64,000 nt of DNA from JAWLHK01 sp041690355 [NCBI: bacterium] (GCA_041690355.1 JAWLHK010000025.1:1-64000), one strand, 5' to 3'; numbered from the stretch's first letter, positions 19,136-29,626 are shown. The notes: generated from the sequence alone by a model not told the origin. Made by a program: numbers and translations.

Positions 19136-19136
<1 letters not shown>

Positions 19137-19552
19137 TGCGCCGCCGGGTCGTCGTCGTCGCCGGCGCCTGTTTGGACGGCGATCGCATCCTGCTCGCGCG
19201 GCGGCCGGAGGGGAAACACCTGGCGGGGCTGTGGGAGTTTCCCGGCGGCAAGCTCGAGGCGGGCGAGAGCCCCGAAGCGGCCCTCGTCCGGGAATTCGAA
19301 GAGGAGCTCGGCGTGCGTGCCCGGATCGATTTGATTCTCGACGCCGTCCATTTCGCCTACGAAGAATTCGACCTGCTCATGCTGCTCTACGCCGTGGCCA
19401 TCGAAGGCGACCCGCGGCCCGTCGAGGTGGCGGCCGTCGAGTGGTTCTCCTTCGCCGACGCGCTCCGCCTTCCGGTGCCCCCGGCCGACGTTCCGCTGAT
19501 GCAGCGACTCCCCCGATACGCGACCCTTCTTCGCGGTTCGGGTATCCTGTAA
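19136..19552 (+). CDS. mutT: MutT-type NUDIX pyrophosphohydrolase
   Basis: 138 residues. The Nudix box G-x5-E-x7-R-E-U-x-E-E-x-G-U is complete at residues 38-60 (GKLEAGE ... REFEEELGV). A WEFPGGK lead-in and small size are typical of MutT-like enzymes that clear oxidised nucleotides such as 8-oxo-dGTP or act on CTP. Its ATG overlaps the uvrA TGA (TGATG), giving translational coupling with a DNA-repair gene, consistent with a sanitising role. It ends 3 nt before the DUF58 gene. Confidence 0.9.
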
Positions 19553-19555
19553 GGG

Positions 19556-20590
19556 ATGCCTGCCGACCGTCTTCGCGCTCCCCTCCCATTCCGCCTGCGT
19601 TACCGGGCCTTCGCCGGGCGACTGCGCGAGTGGCTGCGCCCGCCCCGCGAGCTCAAGTTCACCCGCTTCGGCTGGTTCTACCTGGTCGTGACCCTCGGGG
19701 TCGGCGTCGCGGCCATCAACACCGAAAACAACCTCATGTACCTGTCGCTCGGGCTGCTGCTCGGCCTGATTGCGGCCAGCGGCATGCTTTCTGAAATGGC
19801 CCTGCGCGATGTCGACGTGGGCACCCGTCATCCGCCCGACCCCGTCGCCGGCACCCCCTTTCTGTACGAGATGTTCGTGCGCAACGAAAAGCGCCGGCTC
19901 CCCTCGTTTGCCGTGACGGTCGAAGAGCTGGCCGACGACGGGGCGGTGCTCGGCGCCGGCTTCTGCTTTCGCGTCGCCGCCGGCGGCTCGGTCTCGCTCG
20001 CGGTCAAGGGGCTCTGGCCCCGGCGCGGCCGGGTCAGCGTGCGCCGCATCCGGGTTTCGACGCGGTTTCCCTTCGGTCTCTTCGAGAAGGCCCGCTACCT
20101 CAGCCGTCCCGGCGAAATCATCGTGCTGCCGGGGGCCCGTACCGGCGGCGGCGAAGCGCTCGCACCCCATCCGCGCGAGGGAGAGCACGCGTCGGGCCGC
20201 GAAGGCCTGGGCGGCGAACTGTTCGCCATTCGTCCCTGGCAGTCGACCGACGGCATCCGCCGTATCCATTGGCGCAAGAGCGCCGGCGGGAGCGGCCTGC
20301 AGAGCAAGCTTTTCGAGCGCGAAGAGCGTCCTCGCACGGTGCTGGCCCTGGTTCCGGGCGGGACGCTGGATATCGAGACGGCCGTGGCCTCTGCCGTCGG
20401 CTGGCTCGGTGAGGCCGAGCGCAACGGCTTTGACGTGGGCCTCGTTGCCGGAGAGCGTATCGAACCGGCACCCGGCGACGCGCACCGCCTGCGCATGCTG
20501 CGGGCGCTGGCTCTTTTTGAGGGGGGCCCCCGCCCGCGGCTGCAGGGAGACGAAGTCGTGCTTTCCTATGCGGCCCGCTCCGCGCGTTGA
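19556..20590 (+). CDS. DUF58 domain-containing membrane protein
   Basis: 344 residues. Two hydrophobic helices near 40-75 (WFYLVVTLGVGVAAIN and YLSLGLLLGLIAASGML) anchor it, followed by a beta-rich segment and the DUF58 signature RPWQSTDGIRRIHWRKSA at 226-243. DUF58 proteins usually sit in operons with a MoxR AAA+ ATPase and transglutaminase-like proteins; neither partner is present here, so it is an orphan. It starts 3 nt after mutT and is probably part of the uvrA-mutT transcript. Confidence 0.88.
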   Translation: MPADRLRAPLPFRLRYRAFAGRLREWLRPPRELKFTRFGWFYLVVTLGVGVAAINTENNLMYLSLGLLLGLIAASGMLSEMALRDVDVGTRHPPDPVAGTPFLYEMFVRNEKRRLPSFAVTVEELADDGAVLGAGFCFRVAAGGSVSLAVKGLWPRRGRVSVRRIRVSTRFPFGLFEKARYLSRPGEIIVLPGARTGGGEALAPHPREGEHASGREGLGGELFAIRPWQSTDGIRRIHWRKSAGGSGLQSKLFEREERPRTVLALVPGGTLDIETAVASAVGWLGEAERNGFDVGLVAGERIEPAPGDAHRLRMLRALALFEGGPRPRLQGDEVVLSYAARSAR

Positions 20591-20666
20591 ATTGCCGCCT
20601 ACCCTTGGGTAAACTGTGTGGTCAATGCCCGGGGCGTGACCCGCCGGTTCGTGCCGTAGAGGTACC

Positions 20667-23600
20667 ATGCAAATCGTATGTGAAAAATGTGACGCCAGGT
20701 ATGGCCTGGCCGACGACAAGATCAAACCGTCGGGAACGTCGGTGCGCTGTCCGAAGTGCAACCACGTCTTCAAGGTGTTTCCGCCGGGAGCCGACGCTGC
20801 GGGAGGCGGCGGCGCGACGGTCGCATGCGCGAATTGCGGCAAGGATACGCCGGCGGTCGCAGGGCAGGCGGTCGTTTTCTGCGATACCTGCCGCCAGCAG
20901 ATCGCCGATCCGCAGGGGGCGCCCGCGGCGCCGGCCGCCGGCGCGGCCGCCGACCCCTTTGCGGGAATGGCCGACGCCTTCGGCGGCGACAGCGGTGGTC
21001 TGTTCCAGGACGCCCCCGCGGCCCCCGCGGCCGACCCGTTTGCCGATGCCGCTCCGGCCCCGGCCGCTTCGGGTGGCGGATTGTTCGACGACGAACCGGC
21101 CGGCGCTGCGGCCGACCCCTTCGCTGCGGACGCACCGCCCGCGGGCGGCGGACTGTTTGACGATCAGGCGGCGTCTCCGGCGTCCGGCGGCGGGCTGTTC
21201 GATGACGAACCGGCCGGCCAGTCCGACGGCGGGCTCTTCGACGAGCCGGCGGGCGGCCAGCAGGCCGATCCCTTTGCAGATTTCGATTCGACGCCGGCGA
21301 CCGGCCCGGCCACCAGCAATGCGGCTGACCCGTTCGGTGACTTCGACAGTCAGCCCGAAGACGATTACGGATTCAGCGAAGCCACCCCGACCGGAACGAC
21401 GACGCTCGACACGGTTTCGCAGCCGCAGAGCTTTGCCGACATCGAAGAGCCGGCCGCGGCCCCGGCGCCTGTGCGGGAAAAGACGGCCGTCCAGTTCAAA
21501 CAGCGCGAAGAGTCGGCCAAGGAAAAACTGATCGAGTTCCTGGCCGAGCGCGGCCCCGTCCTGGGCCTGGCCGCCGGCGGCGCGCTCGTGGGCATCGTGC
21601 TTCTGCTCACGGCCGCGCTGGCCTTTCTCCCGGGCACCTTCAACGCGCGCCCCGACAGCGCCGAGAACCCGCCCGGATTCCTGAGCCGCACCAGCTTCTC
21701 ATTGCAGAAGCTCATGAAATCGAGTTACTACGGGCAGGCGATGGAAGACAGCTTCATCGCCTCGGCCCAGCGCGAAGCGCAGACGTGGAACGGACGCGGT
21801 TTTGCGAACGCCGAGAAGGAACTCAACAGCCTGCTCGAGTTTGACCCGGCCAACGAAAGGGCCCGTGCCGAACTCGCCCAGCTGTACGCCACCTGGGGTC
21901 TGGTGGAAGAGGATGCGCGGCACGCCGCCAGGATCGACCAGTTTCTCTCGGCGCCGGGCGTTTCGCCCCATGCCAAGGCGCGCGCGGGGCTGATGCGGGG
22001 CAAGCCGGCCGAGGTTCGGGCGCTTCTCGGGCAGGTTGGCGACGAGGCGCCGCTGTACGAGGCCCTCGCGAATCTGATCACGGTGCCGGCGACCGGCGAA
22101 ACTGCGCCGTCGCCGCAGGCCGCTTTCGCCGCGCTGCGCGAATTCCGCACCGGGCAGCCGAGGCACTTTCTGGGCGCTTTGCTCTATGCGCGCGCACTGC
22201 GCGACGCCGAGAGCTATCCCGAGGCGGTCAGCGCTTACGAACAGGCGGGCGCCATCGTCGGGGGGCACGCCAAGAGCAAGCTTGAAACGGGCCGCCTCTA
22301 CTACCTGCTCGGCGAGAGCGATAAGGCCATGGAGGCTTTCAATCAGGCGCTGGCCGACAAACTCGGCCCCAGCAGCCGCGTGCAGGCCGAGGCCAAGTAC
22401 TACCTCGCGAACATCCTGCACCGCCGCGGTCGCGGTCCCGAAGCGGTGGCCTCGATCCAGACGGCCCTGTCGATCGATCCGACCAATCCGCGCTACCTCG
22501 TGCAGCTCGGCGACATCCACTTCAACAACGGCAAGATCATCGACGCGCACCAGGCCTACGAGAAGGCCATGAAGTCCGATGCGAATTTCGTCGACGCCTA
22601 CATCGGCATGGGCACGACCTCGGAGCGGCTCGACAAGGTCGACGATGCGCGGCGGAACTATGAAAAGGCCATTGCGCTCGACCCGGTCAACGCCCGCGCC
22701 AACTTTCTCTTCGCGGGGCTGATCCTCAAGGAAGGACGCAAACGCGAGGCCGAAGACGTCCTGCGCAAGCTTGTCGAACGCGACCCGACGAACATCGCCG
22801 CCGTCGATAAGCTGGCGCATTTCTACATGGACGACAAGCGGTACAAGGAAGCGCTGGCGCTGTACGATGTCGCCGTCGTCAAGGCCCCGCAGAACCCCGA
22901 TGTCTACGTCGGGCAGGGGGTTGTGCTCATGGCCATGGAGCGGTTGAAGGAGGCCAAGCAGGCCTTTGAGAAAGGGGCGGCGTTCGATCCCGAGAATCCC
23001 GCCGTGCAGTTCCGTCTGGGCCAGGCGGCTTATCTGGAAGGGGACGACGCGATGGCCGAGCGCTCGCTCTCGAAGGCGCTGGCCCGCGACCCCTACCACT
23101 CCGAGGCGCATCTGTACTATGGCATGACGCTCGCCCGGCAGGGCAACCACACAGACGCGCACAAGGAGTTCCAACGTTCGCTCGACGTGAACGTGCGGGC
23201 CGCCGAGGTCTACCGGCAGCGCGGGCTGCTCTACCTCAAGGAATCCAACGCCGAGAGCGACGCCAACAAAGCCTCGATTCTCGTCGAAAAGGCGATCAAG
23301 GAACTCGAGCAGGCCCTCTACTACGACAAGGACAACGCCGATTACTACTTCGACTACGGCATCGTCCTGGACGCCGGGAGCAAGGCGGGTAAGGCGCGCG
23401 ACGCATGGCTGAAAGCGAAGGAATTGCGCCCGGGCTTCAAGGAGGCCATGTTTCACCTCGCCCGCTATTACGTCTCGTTCACGGATTACAAGGCCGCCGA
23501 AGGCACGCTGAACGAAGTGCTCGCCAAGTCACCGAACGACGCCCGCGCCCACTTGGAGATGGGCAAGGTCTACTTCGCCACGAACCGCCTCGACAAGGCC

Positions 23601-23903
23601 CGCAGCACGCTGCTCAAGGCGATTCGCCTGAACGGAAAGCTGGCCGACGCCTATGAGCTTCTGGGCGAGGTTTATAACCGCGAGGGCAAGTACAACGAAG
23701 CCGTCGGCTACTTCCAGAAGGCGCTGAAGGCCGACCCGAAACACGGCGTCGCCTATTTCCAGCTCGCCCTGTACTACAAGGATCGTGATCCGGCCAAGGC
23801 GAAGCAGATGTTCAACCGCGCCATCGGCACGAGCACGCTCTCGCGGGAGAAGGTCGAAGAGGCCCAGCTGCTGTTGAAGGAACTCGATTACGTCAAGCGC
23901 TGA
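20667..23903 (+). CDS. Zinc-ribbon (MJ0042-type) TPR-repeat membrane protein
   Basis: 1078 residues. An MJ0042-type zinc ribbon opens the protein (Cys5, Cys8, Cys28, Cys31), followed by a second CxxC pair set (Cys54, Cys57, Cys72, Cys75). Residues 80-270 are Ala/Gly/Asp-rich with a recurring GGGLFDDEPAG motif at least four times, likely a flexible or scaffolding linker. A single membrane helix lies near 296-320 (LVGIVLLLTAALAFLPG). From about 380 to the end there are around fifteen tetratricopeptide repeats (for example NARANFLFAGLILKEGRKREAEDVL). Topology: zinc ribbon in the cytoplasm, TPR domain in the periplasm. This architecture is typical of myxobacterial and related genomes, with social motility or envelope scaffolding suspected but unproven. 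Confidence 0.9.
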   Translation: MQIVCEKCDARYGLADDKIKPSGTSVRCPKCNHVFKVFPPGADAAGGGGATVACANCGKDTPAVAGQAVVFCDTCRQQIADPQGAPAAPAAGAAADPFAGMADAFGGDSGGLFQDAPAAPAADPFADAAPAPAASGGGLFDDEPAGAAADPFAADAPPAGGGLFDDQAASPASGGGLFDDEPAGQSDGGLFDEPAGGQQADPFADFDSTPATGPATSNAADPFGDFDSQPEDDYGFSEATPTGTTTLDTVSQPQSFADIEEPAAAPAPVREKTAVQFKQREESAKEKLIEFLAERGPVLGLAAGGALVGIVLLLTAALAFLPGTFNARPDSAENPPGFLSRTSFSLQKLMKSSYYGQAMEDSFIASAQREAQTWNGRGFANAEKELNSLLEFDPANERARAELAQLYATWGLVEEDARHAARIDQFLSAPGVSPHAKARAGLMRGKPAEVRALLGQVGDEAPLYEALANLITVPATGETAPSPQAAFAALREFRTGQPRHFLGALLYARALRDAESYPEAVSAYEQAGAIVGGHAKSKLETGRLYYLLGESDKAMEAFNQALADKLGPSSRVQAEAKYYLANILHRRGRGPEAVASIQTALSIDPTNPRYLVQLGDIHFNNGKIIDAHQAYEKAMKSDANFVDAYIGMGTTSERLDKVDDARRNYEKAIALDPVNARANFLFAGLILKEGRKREAEDVLRKLVERDPTNIAAVDKLAHFYMDDKRYKEALALYDVAVVKAPQNPDVYVGQGVVLMAMERLKEAKQAFEKGAAFDPENPAVQFRLGQAAYLEGDDAMAERSLSKALARDPYHSEAHLYYGMTLARQGNHTDAHKEFQRSLDVNVRAAEVYRQRGLLYLKESNAESDANKASILVEKAIKELEQALYYDKDNADYYFDYGIVLDAGSKAGKARDAWLKAKELRPGFKEAMFHLARYYVSFTDYKAAEGTLNEVLAKSPNDARAHLEMGKVYFATNRLDKARSTLLKAIRLNGKLADAYELLGEVYNREGKYNEAVGYFQKALKADPKHGVAYFQLALYYKDRDPAKAKQMFNRAIGTSTLSREKVEEAQLLLKELDYVKR

Positions 23904-24018
23904 CGGACGGCCGGGGAGGCGGGGGCGGCCGGGCCGCCGGTGAACCGCTCCCGGATCCAGAGCCGGCCGGTGGAGACGTCTGCGAACGTTCTGTTACCAT
24001 GACGGATCGGGGTCTTTC

Positions 24019-24885
24019 ATGGTTGAATCCGCATCTGCCTGGCTCGGCTTTCTGGCCTTCAGCGCCGCCTCGTTCGTGCTCATCCTCGCGATGAAGCGCG
24101 ACGGCCGGCCTCCGTTCGGCATCGGCTGGGCGCTGATGATCGTCGGCGGCGTCGCAGACCTCACCTACATGGCCTCGGCGACGCTGCGCCTCGGCGCCTT
24201 TCCGATCGTGAACCCGTGGGTCGGTGCGGCCTTTCTCAGCTTTCTGCTGGCCATGTTCGCCGCCGTCGTCTGGCTGCGGCACCGGCAGCCCGCTTTTCTC
24301 GTGGGGGTGGCGCCGGTCGCGGCCCTGTTCGATCTGCTCGCCGCCGTGAAGCCGGTGCGCGCCGAAGATCTGGCCGTCTTCGCCCGGCAGCTGTCGGTGC
24401 TCCAGCCCGACGTGCCGAACGCCGGCGAGATGATTCTCGGCAGTGTCTGGTTTCCGCTGCACGTCACGCTGGCGCTGTCTGCCTACGCGCTCTTCGCGCT
24501 GGCGGCGATCATGGGGCTGCTGCATCTGACGCTGTTGCGCGCGCTCAAGGAAAAGCGCCTCTCCGACATGAAGTACCTGCCGCCGCTGCCCGTCGTCGAG
24601 CACGTCGGCGTACACAGTGTCATCATCGGCATGGTCGCTCTGCTCACGGCCCTCGTCATCGGCGCCTGGGGAGCGCGTAACGTGCTCCAGAGCCACTGGC
24701 TGGGTGATCCGAAGGAAGTGGCCGGCCTCGTCATTCTCTTTCTCTACGGGCTTATCGAGGCCTCGCGCGCCCTGCGGCACTGGAGCGGCCGGCGCACGGC
24801 CCTGGCGCACGTGGGGGCGTTTCTGATTCTGCTCGCGGTGTTTCTCGGCAGCAGCGTATGGGCGCCCAAACTGCACGGTTTCTGA
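24019..24885 (+). CDS. hemX: HemX/CcsA-family cytochrome c assembly membrane protein
   Basis: 288-residue protein with eight or so membrane helices. The family's conserved periplasmic/central region is recognisable in NPWVGAAFLSFLLAMFAAVVW and the later histidines (PLHVTLALSAYALFALAAIMGLLHL, VVEHVGVHSVIIGM), which in CcsA/CcmC relatives bind or channel haem. It overlaps hemA by one base (TGATG), the position occupied by hemX in many bacteria, where the product regulates or assists HemA or haem handling. It heads the tetrapyrrole operon, although cytochrome c assembly rather than HemA control is equally possible. Confidence 0.85.
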   Translation: MVESASAWLGFLAFSAASFVLILAMKRDGRPPFGIGWALMIVGGVADLTYMASATLRLGAFPIVNPWVGAAFLSFLLAMFAAVVWLRHRQPAFLVGVAPVAALFDLLAAVKPVRAEDLAVFARQLSVLQPDVPNAGEMILGSVWFPLHVTLALSAYALFALAAIMGLLHLTLLRALKEKRLSDMKYLPPLPVVEHVGVHSVIIGMVALLTALVIGAWGARNVLQSHWLGDPKEVAGLVILFLYGLIEASRALRHWSGRRTALAHVGAFLILLAVFLGSSVWAPKLHGF

Positions 24886-26198
24886 TGGATCTCGTCGTCG
24901 TCGGTCTCAACCACCGGACCTCGTCCGTCGATCTGCGCGAGCGGCTCGCCATGGATCTCGAAGCGGGCAACGGCCTGATCCGGAGCCTGAAGGCCTCCGG
25001 CGCGCTCGCCGAGGGGATGGTCGTGTCAACCTGCAACCGCGTCGAGGTCTATGCGGTCACCGGCGATACCGAGGAGGCGCCGGCGAAGATCTCCGATGCG
25101 CTCGCCCAGGCGAGCGGCTTGCAGGGGGCAGAAGTTTTTCCTGCGCTCTACGCGCACCGGACGCACGAGGCGGTCGCCCATCTGTTTCGCGTTGTGGCCA
25201 GCCTCGACTCACTCGTCATCGGCGAGCCGCAGATTCTCGGCCAGATCAAGCAGTCCTTTGCGGCCGCGCAGGAAGCCGGACTGAGCGGACCCACGCTGCA
25301 CCGCATCCTCGAACGTGCCTTCTCGGTGGCCAAGCGGGTGCGCAACGAAACGCAGATTGCACGCCTGGCGGTCTCCATCAGCAGCGTCGCCGTCGATCTG
25401 GCCCGCAAGATCTTCGGGCGGCTCGATCGCCAGACCGCGATGCTGGTCGGGGCCGGCGAGATGGCGGAGCTGGCGGCGCGCCACTTCGACGGCGCCGGCG
25501 TGCGCAAGCTCGTCATCCTCAACCGGACCTACGAACGCGCCGCCGCGCTGGCGCAGGAGTTCGGGGCCGCGGCGGTGCCCTTCGAGCGGCTCACCTCGGC
25601 ACTGGCCGACGCCGACATCGCCGTCTTCTCGGCAGGGGCGACGCACTATCTGCTGCGACGTGAAGACCTGCACGGCCTCATGCGGCAGCGCCGGCAACGT
25701 CCCCTGTTTCTCATCGACATCGCCGTGCCGCGGAACATCGATCCCGCCTGCGCCGATGAAGAGAACGTCTTTCTCTACGACATCGACGACCTGCAGCAGA
25801 TCGCCGATGAGAACCGGTCCATCCGCGAAGACGAAGCCGAGGTCGCGGCGCGCATCGTCGCCGAAGAGGCCGGGAAACATCAGGCCTGGCTCGTGACCCG
25901 GCGGGCCTTTCCGGTGATCGCGCGCCTGACGGCCCGCGCCGAGCAGCTGCGCCGCGCCGAACTCGAGCGCACGTTACGCGACCTGCAGGCGACGCCGGAG
26001 GTGGCCGAGAAGCTCGACCTGATGACGGCGGCCCTCGTACGCAAACTGCTGCACGAGCCGATTCAGGCCGTGCGCAACGCACAGGCCGTCGACGACGTGC
26101 AGACGCTCGACGCCGTGCGCCGCCTTTTCGACCTGGGCGAAGAAGCCGCGCCGCAGGAATCCGTAACCCTCCCCGACACGGAGCGCAGAAAAGCATGA
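24885..26198 (+). CDS. hemA: Glutamyl-tRNA reductase
   Basis: 437 residues. Catalyses NADPH reduction of glutamyl-tRNA(Glu) to glutamate-1-semialdehyde, the first committed step of C5 tetrapyrrole synthesis. The catalytic Cys50 lies in VSTCNRVEVY; the conserved SLDSLVIGEPQILGQ block and the NADPH site VGAGEMAELAA follow; a helical dimerisation domain ends the protein. Start at the ATG 24885 overlapping the hemX stop; an in-frame ATG at 24858 is less likely. It overlaps hemC by 4 nt. hemL is not in the window. Confidence 0.97.
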   Translation: MDLVVVGLNHRTSSVDLRERLAMDLEAGNGLIRSLKASGALAEGMVVSTCNRVEVYAVTGDTEEAPAKISDALAQASGLQGAEVFPALYAHRTHEAVAHLFRVVASLDSLVIGEPQILGQIKQSFAAAQEAGLSGPTLHRILERAFSVAKRVRNETQIARLAVSISSVAVDLARKIFGRLDRQTAMLVGAGEMAELAARHFDGAGVRKLVILNRTYERAAALAQEFGAAAVPFERLTSALADADIAVFSAGATHYLLRREDLHGLMRQRRQRPLFLIDIAVPRNIDPACADEENVFLYDIDDLQQIADENRSIREDEAEVAARIVAEEAGKHQAWLVTRRAFPVIARLTARAEQLRRAELERTLRDLQATPEVAEKLDLMTAALVRKLLHEPIQAVRNAQAVDDVQTLDAVRRLFDLGEEAAPQESVTLPDTERRKA

Positions 26199-27118
26199 CC
26201 CGCGTGCGCATCGGAACCCGGCGCAGCAACCTGGCGCTCTGGCAGGCCAACCACGTGGCGCGCCTTCTGAAGGCGACCCATGAGGCGGTCGACGTCGAAA
26301 TCGTGCCCTTCGTCACCGAGGGAGACCGCAATCTCTCGGGGCCGCTCTACCGCTCGGGCGGCAAGGGGCTGTTCATCAAGGAACTCGAGGTGGCGCTCGA
26401 GCGCGGCGACGTCGACCTCGCCGTGCACTCCATGAAGGACGTGCCCGGGCATCTGCCGGCGGGGTTCGAAATCGCCGCCGTTCCCGAGCGCGAAGTTCCC
26501 TACGACGCGCTGATCACCACGGGTGGCAAGCAGATCGGCGATCTGCGCAAGGGGGCGATCATCGGAACGGCGAGCCCGCGGCGCGGCGCCCAGTTCAAAC
26601 AGCTGCGCCCCGACGTGCAGATCGTTTCGCTGCGCGGCAGCGTCGAGACCCGGCTGCGCCGGCTTGAAGAAGGCGCCTTCGACGCGACCCTGCTCGCCTG
26701 CGCGGGGCTGAAACGACTGGGGCTCGAAGCCCACATCAGCGAAGTGCTTCTGCCGCCCCGCTTCGTTCCGGCCGTCGGCCAGGGTGCGCTCGCGCTGGAG
26801 GTTCGCGCCGGCGACGCGCGGCTGCAGGAGCTCGTGCGCCCGCTGCACCACGCCGAAACGGCCGACGCCGTCGCGGCCGAGCGGGGCTTCATGGCCCGGC
26901 TCGAAGGGGGCTGCTCGCTCCCGGTCGCGGCCCACGCCGTGATCGAGGGGAATGAGGTCGCGCTCGAGGCGCGCATTCTGATGCCGGACGGAAGCCGGAT
27001 GATCGGCGAGTCAATCCGGGGACCGCGCGCCGACGCCGAGGCGCTCGGCCGGAGCATCGCCGAACGTATGCTCGCGGCCGGCGGAGAGGAGATTCTCGCC
27101 GCATGCCTGCAGGAGTGA
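26195..27118 (+). CDS. hemC: Porphobilinogen deaminase (hydroxymethylbilane synthase)
   Basis: 307 residues. Polymerises four porphobilinogens into hydroxymethylbilane. The dipyrromethane cofactor is attached to Cys240 in LEGGCSLPVA; GTRRSNLALWQA and the AVHSMKDVP block (catalytic Asp region) are intact, as is GTASPRRGAQ. ATGA overlap (4 nt) with hemA, and the following cobA-hemD gene starts inside its last codons, so the whole run is translationally coupled. Confidence 0.97.
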   Translation: MTRVRIGTRRSNLALWQANHVARLLKATHEAVDVEIVPFVTEGDRNLSGPLYRSGGKGLFIKELEVALERGDVDLAVHSMKDVPGHLPAGFEIAAVPEREVPYDALITTGGKQIGDLRKGAIIGTASPRRGAQFKQLRPDVQIVSLRGSVETRLRRLEEGAFDATLLACAGLKRLGLEAHISEVLLPPRFVPAVGQGALALEVRAGDARLQELVRPLHHAETADAVAAERGFMARLEGGCSLPVAAHAVIEGNEVALEARILMPDGSRMIGESIRGPRADAEALGRSIAERMLAAGGEEILAACLQE

Positions 27119-28662
27119 AACGCAGCGCCGGCATGGCCTGGCTCGTCGGCGCCGGGCCGGGCGACCTCAAGCTGCTCACGCTGCGCGCCCGCGAGGTGCT
27201 CGAGCGGGCCGACGTTGTCGTCTACGATTTTCTCGCCAATGCCCGCCTGCTTGAACTGGCGCCACCGCGGGCGCGCAAGGTGTATGTGGGTAAGCAGAGC
27301 GGCCGGCATACGCTCTCGCAGGCTGAGATCAACGCGCTGCTGGTGCGCCAGGTCGCGCGCGGCAAGCGGGTGGTGCGGCTCAAGGGGGGCGACCCGTATC
27401 TCTTCGGACGCGGCGGCGAAGAGGGGCGGGCACTGCACGAGGCGGGCTTGCCGTTCGAGGTCATTCCGGGCATTGCTTCGGCGCTGGCGGTGCCCGCCTA
27501 TGCCGGCATTCCCGTCACGGAACGCAACCGTTCGGCATCGCTCGCCATCGTGACCGGACACGAGCACACGGGCAAGGATACGAGCGGCGTGGACTTCTCC
27601 GGCCTCGCGCGCATGGGGACGGTCGTGTTTCTCATGGGCATGAAGCGGCTGCGCGAGAACCTGGGCCGGCTGGCCGCCGCGGGTGCGCCGGGGGATCGCC
27701 CCGCCGCCGCCATCCAATGGGGGACGCGTCCCCAGCAACGGACGGTCACCGGCACGGTCGCCACGCTGGCTGACGAGGTGGAACGGGCGGGCCTGGGCTC
27801 GCCGGCCATCGTCATCGTCGGCGATGTCGTCGGATTGCGCCCGCAGCTCGACTGGTTCGAGCAGCGCCCCTGGTTCGGCCGTCGCATCGTCACGACGCGC
27901 CCGCGGGAATCCGAAGTCGATCTGCTCGACGAGCTCGAACACAACGGCGCTCATGTCGTCAGCGTGCCGACGATCGCCATCGCGGAACCCGAGGATTACG
28001 CTTCGCTCGATCGGGGCATCCGGCGCATCGGGCGCTACGACGGCCTCGTGTTCACGAGCGGGAATGGCGTGGAGCATTTTTTTTCGCGCCTGCGCCATCA
28101 CGGTAAAGACGCCCGCGCGCTGGCCGGGCTGCGCGTCGCCTGTGTCGGGCCCGCCACCGCGGCGGCGCTCGAGCGCCAGGGCGTGACGGCCGACGTGGTT
28201 CCCACCCGGCACCGCTCTGCGGCGCTCGCCGACGCCTTCGGGCGCTGGCTGCGGGGAAAAGCGCTGCTGCTCGTGCGCGCCGAAGAGGGGAGCGAAGACT
28301 TTCCCGAAGAAGCGCGCCGCCGGGGCGCCCGGGTCGATCTGGCCGTGGCCTACCGTACCGTGGGGGCGCGCCGGCCGCGTGCTCTCGAGCTGATCGGTCC
28401 GGACGGTTCGGCTCCGGATCTGATTCTCTTCGCCTCGGGGTCTGCCGTGCGCGGTTTTGCCGGCATGCTGCGCCGCGACGAAAAGCGGGCCCTGCGCGGC
28501 GCCCCGTGCGCCTGCATCGGACCGGTCACGGCCGCTGCCGCCCGCGAACACGGTTTTGTGCCGGCCGTCGTGCCGGCCACGAGCACGCTGCCGGCGCTGG
28601 TGGCCGCGATGGAAGCGTATTTTGCCGGAAAGGAAAACGAGGTTTCCGATGGAATTGGTTGA
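27103..28662 (+). CDS. cobA-hemD: Fused uroporphyrinogen-III C-methyltransferase / uroporphyrinogen-III synthase
   Basis: 519 residues with two enzymes in one chain. Residues 10-250 are a SUMT/CobA methyltransferase ([48 protein letters not shown]) that adds two SAM methyls to uroporphyrinogen III, leading to sirohaem and B12. Residues 258-515 are HemD ([41 protein letters not shown]), which closes and flips ring D. Such fusions occur in Deltaproteobacteria, Firmicutes and Actinobacteria. It starts 16 nt inside hemC. The fusion puts product and branch enzyme together between haem and corrinoid synthesis. Confidence 0.95.
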   Translation: MPAGVKRSAGMAWLVGAGPGDLKLLTLRAREVLERADVVVYDFLANARLLELAPPRARKVYVGKQSGRHTLSQAEINALLVRQVARGKRVVRLKGGDPYLFGRGGEEGRALHEAGLPFEVIPGIASALAVPAYAGIPVTERNRSASLAIVTGHEHTGKDTSGVDFSGLARMGTVVFLMGMKRLRENLGRLAAAGAPGDRPAAAIQWGTRPQQRTVTGTVATLADEVERAGLGSPAIVIVGDVVGLRPQLDWFEQRPWFGRRIVTTRPRESEVDLLDELEHNGAHVVSVPTIAIAEPEDYASLDRGIRRIGRYDGLVFTSGNGVEHFFSRLRHHGKDARALAGLRVACVGPATAAALERQGVTADVVPTRHRSAALADAFGRWLRGKALLLVRAEEGSEDFPEEARRRGARVDLAVAYRTVGARRPRALELIGPDGSAPDLILFASGSAVRGFAGMLRRDEKRALRGAPCACIGPVTAAAAREHGFVPAVVPATSTLPALVAAMEAYFAGKENEVSDGIG

Positions 28663-29626
28663 GCGTCCCCGCCGTCTGCGGCGCACCGCGGTCCTGCGCG
28701 ACATGGTCCGCGAAACCCGGCTTCATCCGCGGCAGCTGATCCAGCCCCTGTTTCTGTCCGAGGGCGACCGGGTCGAGCCCATCGGCTCGCTTCCCGGAAT
28801 TTCGCGCTGGCCCGTGGCGTCCATCGGCGAAGAGGCGCGCCGGCTCGCCGGCCTGGGCATTGGCGGCGTGCTGCTCTTCGGCATTCCCCGCGACAAGGAC
28901 CCCCTCGGCGCGTCGGCCGACGCACCCGACGGGGTCGTCCAGCGCGGCATCCGGGCCATCCGTGAGGCGGTCGGCAGCGGGCTCGTCGTCATCACCGACG
29001 TCTGTCTGTGCGAATACACCGACCATGGCCACTGCGGCATTCTGCGCGACGGCGAAGTACTCAACGACGAGACCGTCGAGCGCTTGACCCGCATCGCCGT
29101 GAGCCATGCCCGGGCGGGGGCCGACGTCGTGGCCCCCAGCGACATGATGGACGGCCGCGTCGGCGCCATTCGCGAGGCGCTTGACGACGCCGGCTACACG
29201 GGCATCCCGATTCTTTCGTATGCCGTCAAGTATGCGAGCGCGTTCTACGGACCCTTTCGCGACGCGGCCCAGAGCACGCCGGCCTTCGGCGATCGGCGCG
29301 GTGCTCAGATGGATCCGGCCAATGCGCGCGAGGCCCTGCGCGAGGCGGCGCTCGATGTCGAGCAGGGGGCCGACATGATCATGGTCAAGCCGGGACTGCC
29401 GTACCTGGACATCGTGCGGCTGCTGCGCGAGAGCTTCAACGTGCCCATCGCCGCCTATCACGTGAGCGGTGAGTACGCGATGGTCAAGGCCGCCGAGGCC
29501 AAGGGATGGATCGACGGCAGGGCGGTCATGCTCGAATCGCTGCTCGGCCTGCGCCGCGCCGGCGCCGATATGATCATCACCTACGCGGCGGCCGAAGCAG
29601 CCGGCTGGCTGCGCGAACAGGGCTGA
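28649..29626 (+). CDS. hemB: Delta-aminolevulinic acid dehydratase (porphobilinogen synthase)
   Basis: 325 residues. Condenses two aminolevulinate molecules to porphobilinogen. Zinc-site cysteines are present ([14 protein letters not shown]: Cys119, Cys121, Cys129), marking the Zn-dependent rather than the Mg-only form. Schiff-base lysines are Lys194 ([13 protein letters not shown]) and Lys247 ([10 protein letters not shown]). The ATG at 28649 overlaps cobA-hemD by 14 nt. Pathway order is hemA, hemC, hemD, hemB in gene order; hemB is last although it acts second. Confidence 0.97.
   Translation: MELVERPRRLRRTAVLRDMVRETRLHPRQLIQPLFLSEGDRVEPIGSLPGISRWPVASIGEEARRLAGLGIGGVLLFGIPRDKDPLGASADAPDGVVQRGIRAIREAVGSGLVVITDVCLCEYTDHGHCGILRDGEVLNDETVERLTRIAVSHARAGADVVAPSDMMDGRVGAIREALDDAGYTGIPILSYAVKYASAFYGPFRDAAQSTPAFGDRRGAQMDPANAREALREAALDVEQGADMIMVKPGLPYLDIVRLLRESFNVPIAAYHVSGEYAMVKAAEAKGWIDGRAVMLESLLGLRRAGADMIITYAAAEAAGWLREQG

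Noticed and set aside
26500-28704. Long minus-strand frame antisense to hemC and cobA-hemD
   Set aside because: Both plus-strand enzymes have complete motifs; the antisense product has none.
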